From: Alphaproteobacteria bacterium
GTDB lineage: Bacteria > Pseudomonadota > Alphaproteobacteria > UBA828
Assembly: GCA_022820945.1 (NCBI GenBank)
Contig: JAJEEP010000140.1
Coordinates: 1-64,000 of the forward strand
Length of the DNA: 64,000 nucleotides
Direction: 5' to 3'
Under the pieces are notes generated by a model, which was not told where the DNA came from, searched no databases, and worked only from the letters and a program-made list of their open reading frames with translations. The position numbers were made by a program, and so were the translations under genes. Of the stretch, positions 9,566 to 18,527 are shown piece after piece (within the stretch, counting starts at the first letter, position 1; each line of letters starts with the position of its first letter).

Positions 9566-10690
9566 CTACTGACCTTCCGGCACCTTGCCTTCGAGCGCTG
9601 AGAACAAGTCGAGCTCACTCACCCAGGGATGCCACACATCGACGAAGTAGTTCGGCGGCACCCCGAGATCGGGATGGTAGGTGTTGCAGTTGCGCGCCAG
9701 CAGCTCCTCGCGCGTCCCCTCGGTGCACACCACCACCTGGCCCGGCTCGACCAACGGCATCGGCACCTGGGTGAAGCGCGGCGGCTCCGCACCGCCATCG
9801 GCATAGGCGACGGCGATCTTGAGCGCGTAGGCACCGAGCCAGTTGGGCGAGCCCATGGAGCTGCTCTTCATGCCCAGCGCACCCGGCACCGTGCCGGGCT
9901 CGGCGATGGCGATGCGATGCCCGTTGGTGCCGTTACCGGCGCAGGGCACGAGCTGGTCCGCCCGGCCGGCTTCGACCTGGATCTGCGAGAACATGTAGCA
10001 GCCCACCTGGGTCCACAGTCCGTCGATGTTGTCCCAGCCGTGGGTGGCGACGATCTTGGTCAGCTCCTGCCTGGCGTGTGCGTTGTTCCAGTTGCTGTAG
10101 GCATGAACCAGGACCTCGATCTCGGGATATGCGGCGAAGACCTCCATGGCGCCGTCGGTGCGGGCGTGATCGATGTAGTGCCCGGGGTAGCCACCCATGA
10201 CGATGATGCTGCCCTTGCCGCCGAGCTCCTCGGCCAGATATTCCGCAGGCCCCGCACCAGCCCAGGTCTGATCCAAGCCGATATGGTAGGCGCAGGGCTC
10301 GGTCACCGATGCGTCGAAGGTCATCACGATGATGCCCCTCTGGCACGCCTGACGGATCGAGCGATTGAGCGCGGTGCGCGAGTTCGGCCACAGGATGATG
10401 ATGTCGGCATCGCCCTGGACCATGGCGTTGACCTGCTGGATCTGGGTCTGGATATCGGCCCGCGCCGATTGCATGTTGAGCTCCACCCGGTCCTTGAAGG
10501 CCTTGGTCTTGGCCATGGAGCGGATCAGGTTCTGCGCCGCATCCATCCAAGTGTTGCCCTCGAAGCCCACGCTGACGAAGACCTTGTACTTGTCCTCCTG
10601 GGCCGAAGCCGGCGATGGGCCGAAGATTCCCGTCACCGCCAGTGCCAGCGCAGCAGTTGCCAACACCGCGAGTCTCGCCCGTTTGATCAT
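9566..10690 (-). CDS. Periplasmic substrate-binding protein of a sugar-type ABC transporter
   Basis: Signal peptide MIKRARLAVLATAALALAVTGIFGPSPASAQ; Peripla_BP-like; upstream of the ATPase and permease. Confidence 0.88.
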   Translation of the reverse strand: MIKRARLAVLATAALALAVTGIFGPSPASAQEDKYKVFVSVGFEGNTWMDAAQNLIRSMAKTKAFKDRVELNMQSARADIQTQIQQVNAMVQGDADIIILWPNSRTALNRSIRQACQRGIIVMTFDASVTEPCAYHIGLDQTWAGAGPAEYLAEELGGKGSIIVMGGYPGHYIDHARTDGAMEVFAAYPEIEVLVHAYSNWNNAHARQELTKIVATHGWDNIDGLWTQVGCYMFSQIQVEAGRADQLVPCAGNGTNGHRIAIAEPGTVPGALGMKSSSMGSPNWLGAYALKIAVAYADGGAEPPRFTQVPMPLVEPGQVVVCTEGTREELLARNCNTYHPDLGVPPNYFVDVWHPWVSELDLFSALEGKVPEGQ

Positions 10691-10758
10691 GTCTACCTCC
10701 CCTGGTTTCGAGCCTTGAATCGGCTCCTTGGTCGTAGCTTGAAGCGCTCTCCGGCGCC

Positions 10759-11781
10759 TTATGGCTGATCGGACGCCCGCTGCCCCGAGGCGCCGATAGC
10801 GGTCATCATCAGGAACTTATCGAGCAAGTTCTTGCTTGTGGTGACCGGCGGGTACTTGGCCGGATTGTCCGCGCTCTGACAGGCCGGGAAGCATTCGATC
10901 ATGCAGTCGTAGTTCGTATAGAAGAAAAAGATCATCGACTGCCGGCGGCTGTCGTTCGCCTTGTCCCGCGGCGGATTGACGACCCGGTGCAGGGTGGAAA
11001 CCCACATGTCGTTGGTCCACATCTGCATCTGGTCGCCCAGATTGATGCTGAACGCGTTGGGCACCACAGGCACGTCCACCCACTCGCCGTCACGGTTCAT
11101 GGCCTGAAGACCGCCGGGCTTGTCCTCGATCGCGCAGATCGTACAGGCACCGAAATCCGAATGCGCGCTGGCACGAAACTGGTTGTCGAGCGGCGGGTCG
11201 GGCTGGTCCGGGTAGTTGAGCACCCGGAACTGGCTGACGTGCTTGTCGATCCGCGTCTCGAAATAGTCTTCACCGAGGTCGAGGGCGCAAGCAAAGATGC
11301 GCATCAGCGTGAAGGCAAGCTGCTCCATCGCGTCCCAATAGGCGATCCACGTCTCCTTCAACTCGGCGGGACGCGCCGGCCAGCGATTCTCGACGAAGTG
11401 CTGACCGGCCTCGGCGCAGTGATAGTAGGGCTCGTCCGGCACGAAGGGCGGGCCGATGGTCAGCGATTCCTTGAGATCGCCCGGACCCCGCTCGCCGCGG
11501 CTCTCGGCCAGGCATTCCTTGAGGGCTGGGCTGTACCCCCTGATGACGTCGTCCGCCCAGCGTTCGATCGTCATCTTCTCTTCCAGCGGACGATCGAAGA
11601 AGCGCCGGCTGACACCGTGGGTCGCCTCGGTGACTGCGGGATCGACGCCGTGGCCCGTGATGACGAAAAAGCCGATGTCTTCGCACGCCTGCTTGACCTC
11701 GGCCGCCACCCGCGCCTTGCCGTCGCGCTCTCCGCCGAGGAACGGCGCGATGTCGATAACGGGAACCTGCTGAAGGGTCAT
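10759..11781 (-). CDS. Isopenicillin N synthase-like 2OG-Fe(II) dioxygenase (second paralog)
   Basis: HSDFGACTICAIEDKPGGLQAMNRDGEWVDVPVVPNAFSINLGDQMQMWTND...LHRVVNPP. Confidence 0.92.
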   Translation of the reverse strand: MTLQQVPVIDIAPFLGGERDGKARVAAEVKQACEDIGFFVITGHGVDPAVTEATHGVSRRFFDRPLEEKMTIERWADDVIRGYSPALKECLAESRGERGPGDLKESLTIGPPFVPDEPYYHCAEAGQHFVENRWPARPAELKETWIAYWDAMEQLAFTLMRIFACALDLGEDYFETRIDKHVSQFRVLNYPDQPDPPLDNQFRASAHSDFGACTICAIEDKPGGLQAMNRDGEWVDVPVVPNAFSINLGDQMQMWTNDMWVSTLHRVVNPPRDKANDSRRQSMIFFFYTNYDCMIECFPACQSADNPAKYPPVTTSKNLLDKFLMMTAIGASGQRASDQP

Positions 11782-11869
11782 GGTTCTGCCTTCGCGCCCC
11801 GACAATTGCGGAAGCTTGCCCGTTCGCGTCTTAACCCGTCAAGGCGCAATCGTGCCGCAGTGGGGGCGG

Positions 11870-12730
11870 TCAATCGGTGTCGTTCTCGATTTGGGGTAAC
11901 GAGCGCACGTAGGCGAGGATCGCGCTGAGGTCTTGGCGATCCATCGTGTCGTAGCGCTCGTAAGGCATGGGCGGGCCGAGCTCGTCGCCATCGGGCCTGA
12001 GACCCTTGGTGATCGCGGTCCGCATCTTGCGGCTGTTCCAGCGGCCGAGCCCGGTGCCCCAGTCCGGCGTGATGTTGCGGGCCTCGGTCTCGCCCCACGG
12101 CCCCTCCATCTCGTGGCCGCCGGCGCCCAGCATGTTCTCGTAGTCCCGCCAGCCATCCTCAACCGGCGTATGGCAGTACGTGCAATTGGCGATCGGGCCC
12201 GCCAGATATTCGCCGTAGGCGCCCAGATCGTAGTACGCGACCTCGGGCACCTCACCGAGCGGCGGACCATAATCGGCAGGCAAGTCGATCTCGTACTCGG
12301 AAGTCGCCACTTCGTTCTTGATCGGCGGGATCGAGCGCAGATAGGCGACGATTGCCTGCACGTCCCGATCCGAGAGGCCGCGGTAGAGCCTGATCGGCAT
12401 GGCCGGGCCGATGATCGAGCCGTCCGGCCGCTTGCCTTCGCGAATTGCGACGATGATCTGCTCGTCGGTCCAGTTGCCTATGCCGGTCTCAGGATCGGGC
12501 GTGATGTTGGACGCGTAGGCCGTGTAATCGTCCTCCTCGAACATCAGGCCACCGGCGAGATGCATGTCGGCGATCTGGCCGTCCTCTTCCCACGGCGTGT
12601 GACAGACCGGGCAGGCGGCGACGCTCTCCATCAGATAGGTGCCCCGTTCGAGGAGGCCCTCGGCGGCGCTCGTGCCGGCGAGCAGCACCGTCGCCAGGAT
12701 GACCGAAAGGGTCGCTGGTATCGTCTTCAT
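11870..12730 (-). CDS. Diheme c-type cytochrome, periplasmic
   Basis: Signal peptide MKTIPATLSVILATVLLAGTSAAEG; two heme sites CPVCH and CTYCH; two cytochrome-c-like halves. Confidence 0.9.
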   Translation of the reverse strand: MKTIPATLSVILATVLLAGTSAAEGLLERGTYLMESVAACPVCHTPWEEDGQIADMHLAGGLMFEEDDYTAYASNITPDPETGIGNWTDEQIIVAIREGKRPDGSIIGPAMPIRLYRGLSDRDVQAIVAYLRSIPPIKNEVATSEYEIDLPADYGPPLGEVPEVAYYDLGAYGEYLAGPIANCTYCHTPVEDGWRDYENMLGAGGHEMEGPWGETEARNITPDWGTGLGRWNSRKMRTAITKGLRPDGDELGPPMPYERYDTMDRQDLSAILAYVRSLPQIENDTD

Positions 12731-13006
12731 GGCGGCCTCCGACCGGTGGAGCCGCGTCCCCGCTTCTTGGGGAAGCGGCACGTCCCAACGTCGCAACGGT
12801 AGCACGAGAGCACTGCTGGCGGCTTGTACGCATCCACGTTGGAGAGCGCGCGCCGCTGGCAGGTCCAAACGATCCGCTGCATTCTTTCCGCCTTCTCTTG
12901 CCTCGACCGCCGCGCTATTCTCCGGTGGCAACGAATTCGACCGGCTCGTTCGTGCGGCAAGAACAAGCGATCAATTCACACGACGAGACCCTGCAGGAGG
13001 CGATCG

Positions 13007-14098
13007 ATGACCAAGCCAGTGCTTAACCTGACCGGCGATCCCAGGGATCGTGGCCGCGCCCACGGCGAGATCATGTCGAAGGAAATTTCGCAAAATCTCG
13101 AGCGCTATCTCAAGCGCTTCCAAATCTTGGGCTTCGAGAAAGATGCGCTGATGGCAGAATCGACCCGGTGGGCCGAGGCGCTGAGGCCCAAGGACCCGAT
13201 CTTCTGGGACGAAATCGACGGCGTGGTCGAAGGCTCGGGCCGCAGCCTGGAGGAGATCACCCTCCTCAACGTGCGCTATGAAATGCTCGTCAACATGATG
13301 AAGAGCGACGCGCAGGCGCAGTTCCAGCCCACCGCGATGGATGCCTGCACCTCGTTTGCCGTGCTGCCCGAGCGCTCGAAGAACGGCGACACCATGATCG
13401 GCCAGAACTGGGACTGGGTGAAGGACATCAACACCGTGGTCTCGCGGGTGCAGCGGGACGACGGGCCGGACTTCATCCACATCGGCGAAGTCGGCACCAT
13501 CGGCGGTCTCCAGGGCGTCAACGAGAACGGCATCGGCGTGGTCATCAACGCGCTGCTGACCCCGGAGGACGGCAAGTACGAATACGAGAAGCCCTACCGC
13601 ATGCGGGTGCGCGACATTCTGAACGCCCGCAACATGCAGGAGGCCATCCTCGGCGTCTGCGGCACCAACCGCTCGGTATCGATGAACTTCCTCATCGCGC
13701 ACGAGGACGGCATTGCCATCGACATCGAGACCAGCCCGGACAAGGAGGCATTCATCTACCCGGATGACGGTCTGCTCACTCACTCCAACCACTTCTGTGA
13801 GCTGGATGTGGAGTCCGAGGTCGTGAAGCTCTGGCCCAACACCATGTACCGCCATGTGCGGCTGGAGCGGCTGCTGCGTCAATCGCAGGAGCTCGATTCG
13901 GAGACCATCAAATCGGCAATGGCGGACCACTTCGCCTATCCGCACTCGATTTGCGCGCACTATGACGAGGACGAGGCGGAGACGCTGAGGCTGCAGAGCA
14001 ACCACTCCATCATGATCTCCCTGAAGCAGCGGACGCTCCACATTACCGACACGCATCCCTGCGAGTCCGCGTACGAGGAATATCCCCTCGCCGCGTAG
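13007..14098 (+). CDS. C45 family autoproteolytic acyltransferase/hydrolase (AAT-like)
   Basis: AMDACTSFAVLPE (Ntn nucleophile Cys) ... GQNWDW ... GLQGVNENGIGVVINAL. Confidence 0.88.
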   Translation: MTKPVLNLTGDPRDRGRAHGEIMSKEISQNLERYLKRFQILGFEKDALMAESTRWAEALRPKDPIFWDEIDGVVEGSGRSLEEITLLNVRYEMLVNMMKSDAQAQFQPTAMDACTSFAVLPERSKNGDTMIGQNWDWVKDINTVVSRVQRDDGPDFIHIGEVGTIGGLQGVNENGIGVVINALLTPEDGKYEYEKPYRMRVRDILNARNMQEAILGVCGTNRSVSMNFLIAHEDGIAIDIETSPDKEAFIYPDDGLLTHSNHFCELDVESEVVKLWPNTMYRHVRLERLLRQSQELDSETIKSAMADHFAYPHSICAHYDEDEAETLRLQSNHSIMISLKQRTLHITDTHPCESAYEEYPLAA

Positions 14099-14241
14099 GA
14101 AACCTCTATCGATCCGGCATCGGCGGTATCGGCCGGTGCCGGAGCAGCTGCGCTGACCGGGTCCACGGCCCGGTACTTTCGAAACGCTTACCTCGCCGGA
14201 CGCGTGCTCCAGCCGGCGACCCCAAGATACGGAGACGGCCC

Positions 14242-15702
14242 GTGATGGACGATGCCAGCAGCAGACCCGATAACGGCGGCAGCGAGAGCGCCGCGCCCAT
14301 CAGCAAGCCGAACTCCCTCGGCGCGCGCAACGTGGCCCACGTCGCCCACGGATACGGCAATCTCGACTCGCTGGAGCGGACGCCGCCGATGGTGGTCACC
14401 CGCGGCAACGGTGTCTCCATTATCGACGAGGAAGGCCGCGACTACATCGAAGGCGTCGCCGGCATGTGGTGCGCCAACTTCGGCTTCAGCGAGAGCGCGC
14501 TGGTCGACGCCGCCATCGAGCAGTTCAAGGCGCTGCCCTACTACCACTCGCTGATCGACAAGACGACCGAGCCCATGGGCCGGCTCGCGGAACGGCTCAA
14601 GGCGTCCACCCATGTGCCGATGGCCAGGGTCTTCTTCGCCAACTCGGGCTCGGAAGCCAACGACACGCTGGTCAAGCTCGCCTGGTACTACCACAACGCC
14701 ATCGGCAAGCCGGAGAAGAAGAAGATCGTCTCCCGCTTCATGGGCTTCCACGGCGTGACCTGCGGCGCGGCCAGCGTCACCGGCATCCCGCAGATGCACG
14801 CCGACTTCGACCTGCCGGTCAACGACCTCTTCCTCAAGACCGACTGCCCGCACTTCTACCGCTACGGCGAGCCGGGCGAGAGCGAGGAGGACTACGCAAC
14901 CCGGCTCGCCAGAAATCTCGAAGAGCTGATCGTGCGGGAGGGGCCGGAGACCGTCGCGGCCTTCTTCGCCGAGCCCGTGATGGGCGGCGGCGGCTGCATC
15001 GTGCCGCCCAGGACCTACTTCGAGAAGGTGCAGGCCGTCCTCGACAAGTACGAGATCCTGTTCTTCGCCGACGAGGTCATCACCGGCTCGGGCCGCACCG
15101 GCAACTGGCTGGGGTCTGAGACCTTCAACATCAGGCCGGACGGCCTCTCGCTCGCCAAGGGGCTGGCCAGCGCCTATCAGCCGATCTCGGCGGTGATGAT
15201 CAACCAGAAGCTCTACGACGCCATGCTGGCCGAGAGCCGCAAGCTCGGCTTCTTCGCGCACGCCTTCACCACCACCGGCCACCCGGTCGCGGTCGCGGTC
15301 GCGCTCCGCTGCCAGGAGTTGATGGAGGAGCGCGACGTGCTCGGCAACGTCCGCCGCGTCGGCGCCCTGCTGCAGGAGCGCATCCGGGGCTTCGCCGATC
15401 ACCCGCTGGTGGGGACTACGCGCGGCGTCGGCATGATGGGCGCCATCGAGCTGGTGGCGGACAAGGAGACCCGGCGCTCCTTCGACCCCTCCTTCGGCGT
15501 GAAGACCTACGCGGTAGACCGCGCCCGCGAGCACGGCCTCATCATCAGGAGCGCGCTCGCCGGCGACAGCCTCGCCTTCGCCCCGCCCCTGGTGATGACC
15601 GAGTCCGAGGTCGAGGAGATGATGCGCCGCTTCACCCTGGCCCTCGACGACACCACCCGCTGGATCGAGGAGAACGGCTTCAAGTCGAAGCAGGCGGCGT
15701 AA
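14242..15702 (+). CDS. Class III PLP-dependent aminotransferase
   Basis: NSGSEANDTLVKLAWYYHN; LFFADEVITGSGRTG; SLAKGLASAYQPISAV. Confidence 0.94.
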   Translation: MMDDASSRPDNGGSESAAPISKPNSLGARNVAHVAHGYGNLDSLERTPPMVVTRGNGVSIIDEEGRDYIEGVAGMWCANFGFSESALVDAAIEQFKALPYYHSLIDKTTEPMGRLAERLKASTHVPMARVFFANSGSEANDTLVKLAWYYHNAIGKPEKKKIVSRFMGFHGVTCGAASVTGIPQMHADFDLPVNDLFLKTDCPHFYRYGEPGESEEDYATRLARNLEELIVREGPETVAAFFAEPVMGGGGCIVPPRTYFEKVQAVLDKYEILFFADEVITGSGRTGNWLGSETFNIRPDGLSLAKGLASAYQPISAVMINQKLYDAMLAESRKLGFFAHAFTTTGHPVAVAVALRCQELMEERDVLGNVRRVGALLQERIRGFADHPLVGTTRGVGMMGAIELVADKETRRSFDPSFGVKTYAVDRAREHGLIIRSALAGDSLAFAPPLVMTESEVEEMMRRFTLALDDTTRWIEENGFKSKQAA

Positions 15703-15744
15703 CGGCCGGCACCTTTCGAGCCGGACGCCATCTGGCGGACAGGA

Positions 15745-15960
15745 TCACGCGTCGTCTTCAGGCGGGAGCCGTTCGAACTCCTCCTCGATCAATTCGAGGA
15801 CGCGGCGGTTATCGTCCGCTAAGTCGGAGAGCGCTCCGAAGCCAGCCACCCACGGCGGCTCTTCACTGCTGGCACTCCCACTGCGTCTGCGTTGCTGGAG
15901 CTTTTCTTCGAGTGCGTCGGCGATATTTCTCCTCGATGTGATGCTGCTGGCAGCGGCCCG
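15745..15960 (-). pseudogene. Probable antitoxin C-terminal remnant (VapB/RHH-like); no ATG found
   Basis: Open frame ...RRNIADALEEKLQQRRRSGSASSEEPPWVAGFGALSDLADDNRRVLELIEEEFERLPPEDDA*; the tail resembles type II antitoxin tails. Confidence 0.4.
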
Positions 15961-15976
15961 TGCGTGCGCCGTTCGC

Positions 15977-17389
15977 TCAAGCCGCCGGGCTGAAGCCGTA
16001 CTCCGACTTGAGGTCGGCCGTCAGCTTGTCGAGGCCGCGGGAGAAGCGGTCGATCACGTCGTCCACCTGATCCGGCGTGATCGAGAGCGGCGGCGCGAAC
16101 GAGGTCGAGTTGTGGCCAAAGAAGCCCCGCGTGATCAGCTTCTCCTCAAGGCAGAGATCGAAGAGCCGGTGTGAGCAGTCCCACTCCAGGTTGAGCTCTT
16201 CCTTCGTCTCCTTGTTCGCCACCAGCTCGATCGCGAGCATCAGGCCGTCGCCACGAATCTCTCCCATCAGCGGGTGCGGGCCGACACGCTCCTCGAGCTG
16301 CTGCTTGAAGTAGGCGCCGGTGGAGGCCGCGTTCCCCACCATGTCCTCCTGCTCCATCAACGCGAGGTTGGCGTTGGCGGCGGCGCAGGCAAGCGGGTGG
16401 GCGCTCGCGGTGTGCCCGTGGGCGAAGATCGGGATGTCCTTCGAGCCCTCGTGCAGCACTTCCCACACGCGGTCCGAGATCACCGAGGCCGACAGCGGCA
16501 CGTAGGCGCTGGTGATGCCCTTGGAGAGCGTCATCAGGTCGGGGTCGAGGCCGTACTTCTCGGTCGCGAACCAGGAGCCCAGCCGGCCGAAGCCGGTAAT
16601 CACCTCGTCGGCGATGAAGAGCACGTCGTGGCGCTTGAGCACCGCCTGGATCTCCTCGAAGTAGCCTTCGGGCGGCGAGACGCAGGCGGCGGCTCCCATC
16701 ACCGGCTCCGCGATGAAGGCACAGACGGTCTCCGGCCCCTCCTGGACGATCAGCTCTTCCAGCGCGGCGGCCATGCGCTTGGAGAAGTCCCGCTCGCTCT
16801 CGCCAGGCTCGCCCTCCCAGAAGTAGTGCCCCTTCTCGGTATGCAGGAAGCCCGGCAGCGGCAGCCCGAAGGCCTCGTGCATCAGCGGCAGGCCGGAGAG
16901 GTTGGTCGCGATCCCGGTGACGCCGTGATAGCCCATGCTCCGCGCAATCATCTTGCGCTTCTCGGGCTTGCCGCGGCAGCGCTGATACATCCAGGCGAGC
17001 TTGACGTTGGCGTCGTTCGCTTCCGAGCCCGAGCTTGCGTAGAGCAGCCGGCTCATGTTGTCCGGCAGCAGATCCATGAGCCGGTCGCTCAGCCTGATCT
17101 GCTGCTCGTTGGCATGGCCCGCCATGGTGTGGAAGTAGGGGAAGCTCCGCGCCTGATCGGCGATCGCCTCGCCGATCTCGCTCCGCCCGTAGCCCGCGTT
17201 GACGCAGAAGAGCGAGGCCATCGCGTCGATATAGGTGTCGCCCTTGTTGTCGGTGACGTAGATGCCGTCGCCTTCGGTGATTATATGTGGGCCGGATTTC
17301 TCGTGCTCGTGGATGGGGGTAAAGGCGTGGAGCGTCGTCTCCACGTCCATCTGTTCGAGGCTGAGATTGGTTACGGCGTGCCCTTCCAT
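15977..17389 (-). CDS. Class III PLP-dependent aminotransferase (paralog of 14242..15702)
   Basis: SSGSEANDANVKLAWMYQ; VLFIADEVITGFGRLG; TLSKGITSAYVPLSA. Confidence 0.94.
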   Translation of the reverse strand: MEGHAVTNLSLEQMDVETTLHAFTPIHEHEKSGPHIITEGDGIYVTDNKGDTYIDAMASLFCVNAGYGRSEIGEAIADQARSFPYFHTMAGHANEQQIRLSDRLMDLLPDNMSRLLYASSGSEANDANVKLAWMYQRCRGKPEKRKMIARSMGYHGVTGIATNLSGLPLMHEAFGLPLPGFLHTEKGHYFWEGEPGESERDFSKRMAAALEELIVQEGPETVCAFIAEPVMGAAACVSPPEGYFEEIQAVLKRHDVLFIADEVITGFGRLGSWFATEKYGLDPDLMTLSKGITSAYVPLSASVISDRVWEVLHEGSKDIPIFAHGHTASAHPLACAAANANLALMEQEDMVGNAASTGAYFKQQLEERVGPHPLMGEIRGDGLMLAIELVANKETKEELNLEWDCSHRLFDLCLEEKLITRGFFGHNSTSFAPPLSITPDQVDDVIDRFSRGLDKLTADLKSEYGFSPAA

Positions 17390-17616
17390 GGGTCCCTCCC
17401 TTCCGCGCTCGGCGCCCATCCGCCGCGCGGGTCGGCGCCGATGCTAACCGACACGCCACACCGAGTCATGGCGGCATCGTCGATCGGTCTCACCGCTGGT
17501 TGCGATTCGAGGCGTCGGCGGCATAGCCTTGGCTCGTTGCGACAGCCAGAGATGCAACGCGAATCGACGCGGCCGCTCATGCGCCATCCCCTGAACACGA
17601 ACGCTGCGTCGAGCCG

Positions 17617-18447
17617 ATGGAGACGAAACCCGTAACGGTCTTCGAAGGATCGGGATTTCTGGGCCACCAGATCGTCAAGTGCTTGACGGAGGCGGGATAC
17701 GGCGCGCGTGTGGCCATGCGTCACCCGGACTGAGCCACGTCCCTCGCAAGGCCTGGCCCGGACGGCCGGATCGAGCTCGTGCAGGCCGACGTTTGGAACG
17801 AGGCGACGGTCGCGCGTGCCGTGGAAGGATCAGCCTCGGTCGTCAATACCGTCGGTCATTACGTCGAGAAGAGCGGTGCGACGTTCGACAGAGTCCACGG
17901 CCAGGGAGCCCTGCGTGTCGCCCGACAGGCGAAGCAGGCGGGGACCAAGCGGCTGGTCCACATCTCGGGAGTGGGCGCAGACCCAGGATCGCCGTCGCGC
18001 TACGTTCGCGCCCGGGGGATCGGAGAAACGCTCGTCCAGGACGCGTTCGACGGCGTCACGATCCTGCGTCCCAGCGTGATATTCGGTCCGGGCGATTCCT
18101 TCCTCGACACGCTCGCTCGCATGACGTAGCGATCTCCGGTCATGCCCCTGTTCGGTATGGGCGGCACCAGACTACAGCCCGTCTTCGTGGGCAACGTCGC
18201 CGAAGCGTGTGTGCGGGCCCTGGCCGATCCCTCCTCGCGGGGCAAGGTGTACGAGCTCGGGGGACCAAGGATCTACACATACAGGGAGCTGGTGCGATTG
18301 GTGCGCGAACGGGTGGCCGGGTGGGCGCTCATGGTCCCGTGCTCCTTCCTTGTCTGGGAAATTTTGGCGGCCATGATGGCGCTGCATCCCGAGCCACCGC
18401 TAACCCGCGATCAGGTGATGCTGATGAAGCCGGACGATACGAGATAA
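17617..18447 (+). pseudogene. NAD(P)-dependent epimerase/dehydrogenase (NDUFA9-like atypical SDR), two in-frame stops
   Basis: METKPVTVFEGSGFLGHQIVKCLTEAGYGARVAMRHPD*ATSLARPGPDGRIELVQADVW...DSFLDTLARMT*RSPVMPLFGMGGTRLQPVFVGNVAEACVRAL...; one frame throughout with TGA at 17731 and TAG at 18127. Confidence 0.85.
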
Positions 18448-18527
18448 GGCGGACATGCCGGGATACCGCGCAACCCCTCGGCTCGGGGCTGCGAGACCGC
18501 CCGCGAGGCCCCGCATCGGCCGGTACC

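Noticed and set aside
13007-14098. Penicillin-type biosynthesis cluster (IPNS-like enzymes plus AAT-like C45 protein)
   Set aside because: No ACV synthetase/NRPS gene; IPNS-like 2OG oxygenases and C45 proteins are widespread in catabolic contexts.
16146-17635. Long ORFs on both strands over the aminotransferase gene (437 and 453 aa)
   Set aside because: Shadow frames; the 480-aa aminotransferase frame has all the catalytic motifs.
17731-18129. Selenocysteine or pyrrolysine recoding in the epimerase-like gene
   Set aside because: Two different stops (TGA and TAG) in one gene, no SECIS-like element seen, and a degraded 3' end; pseudogenisation is simpler.
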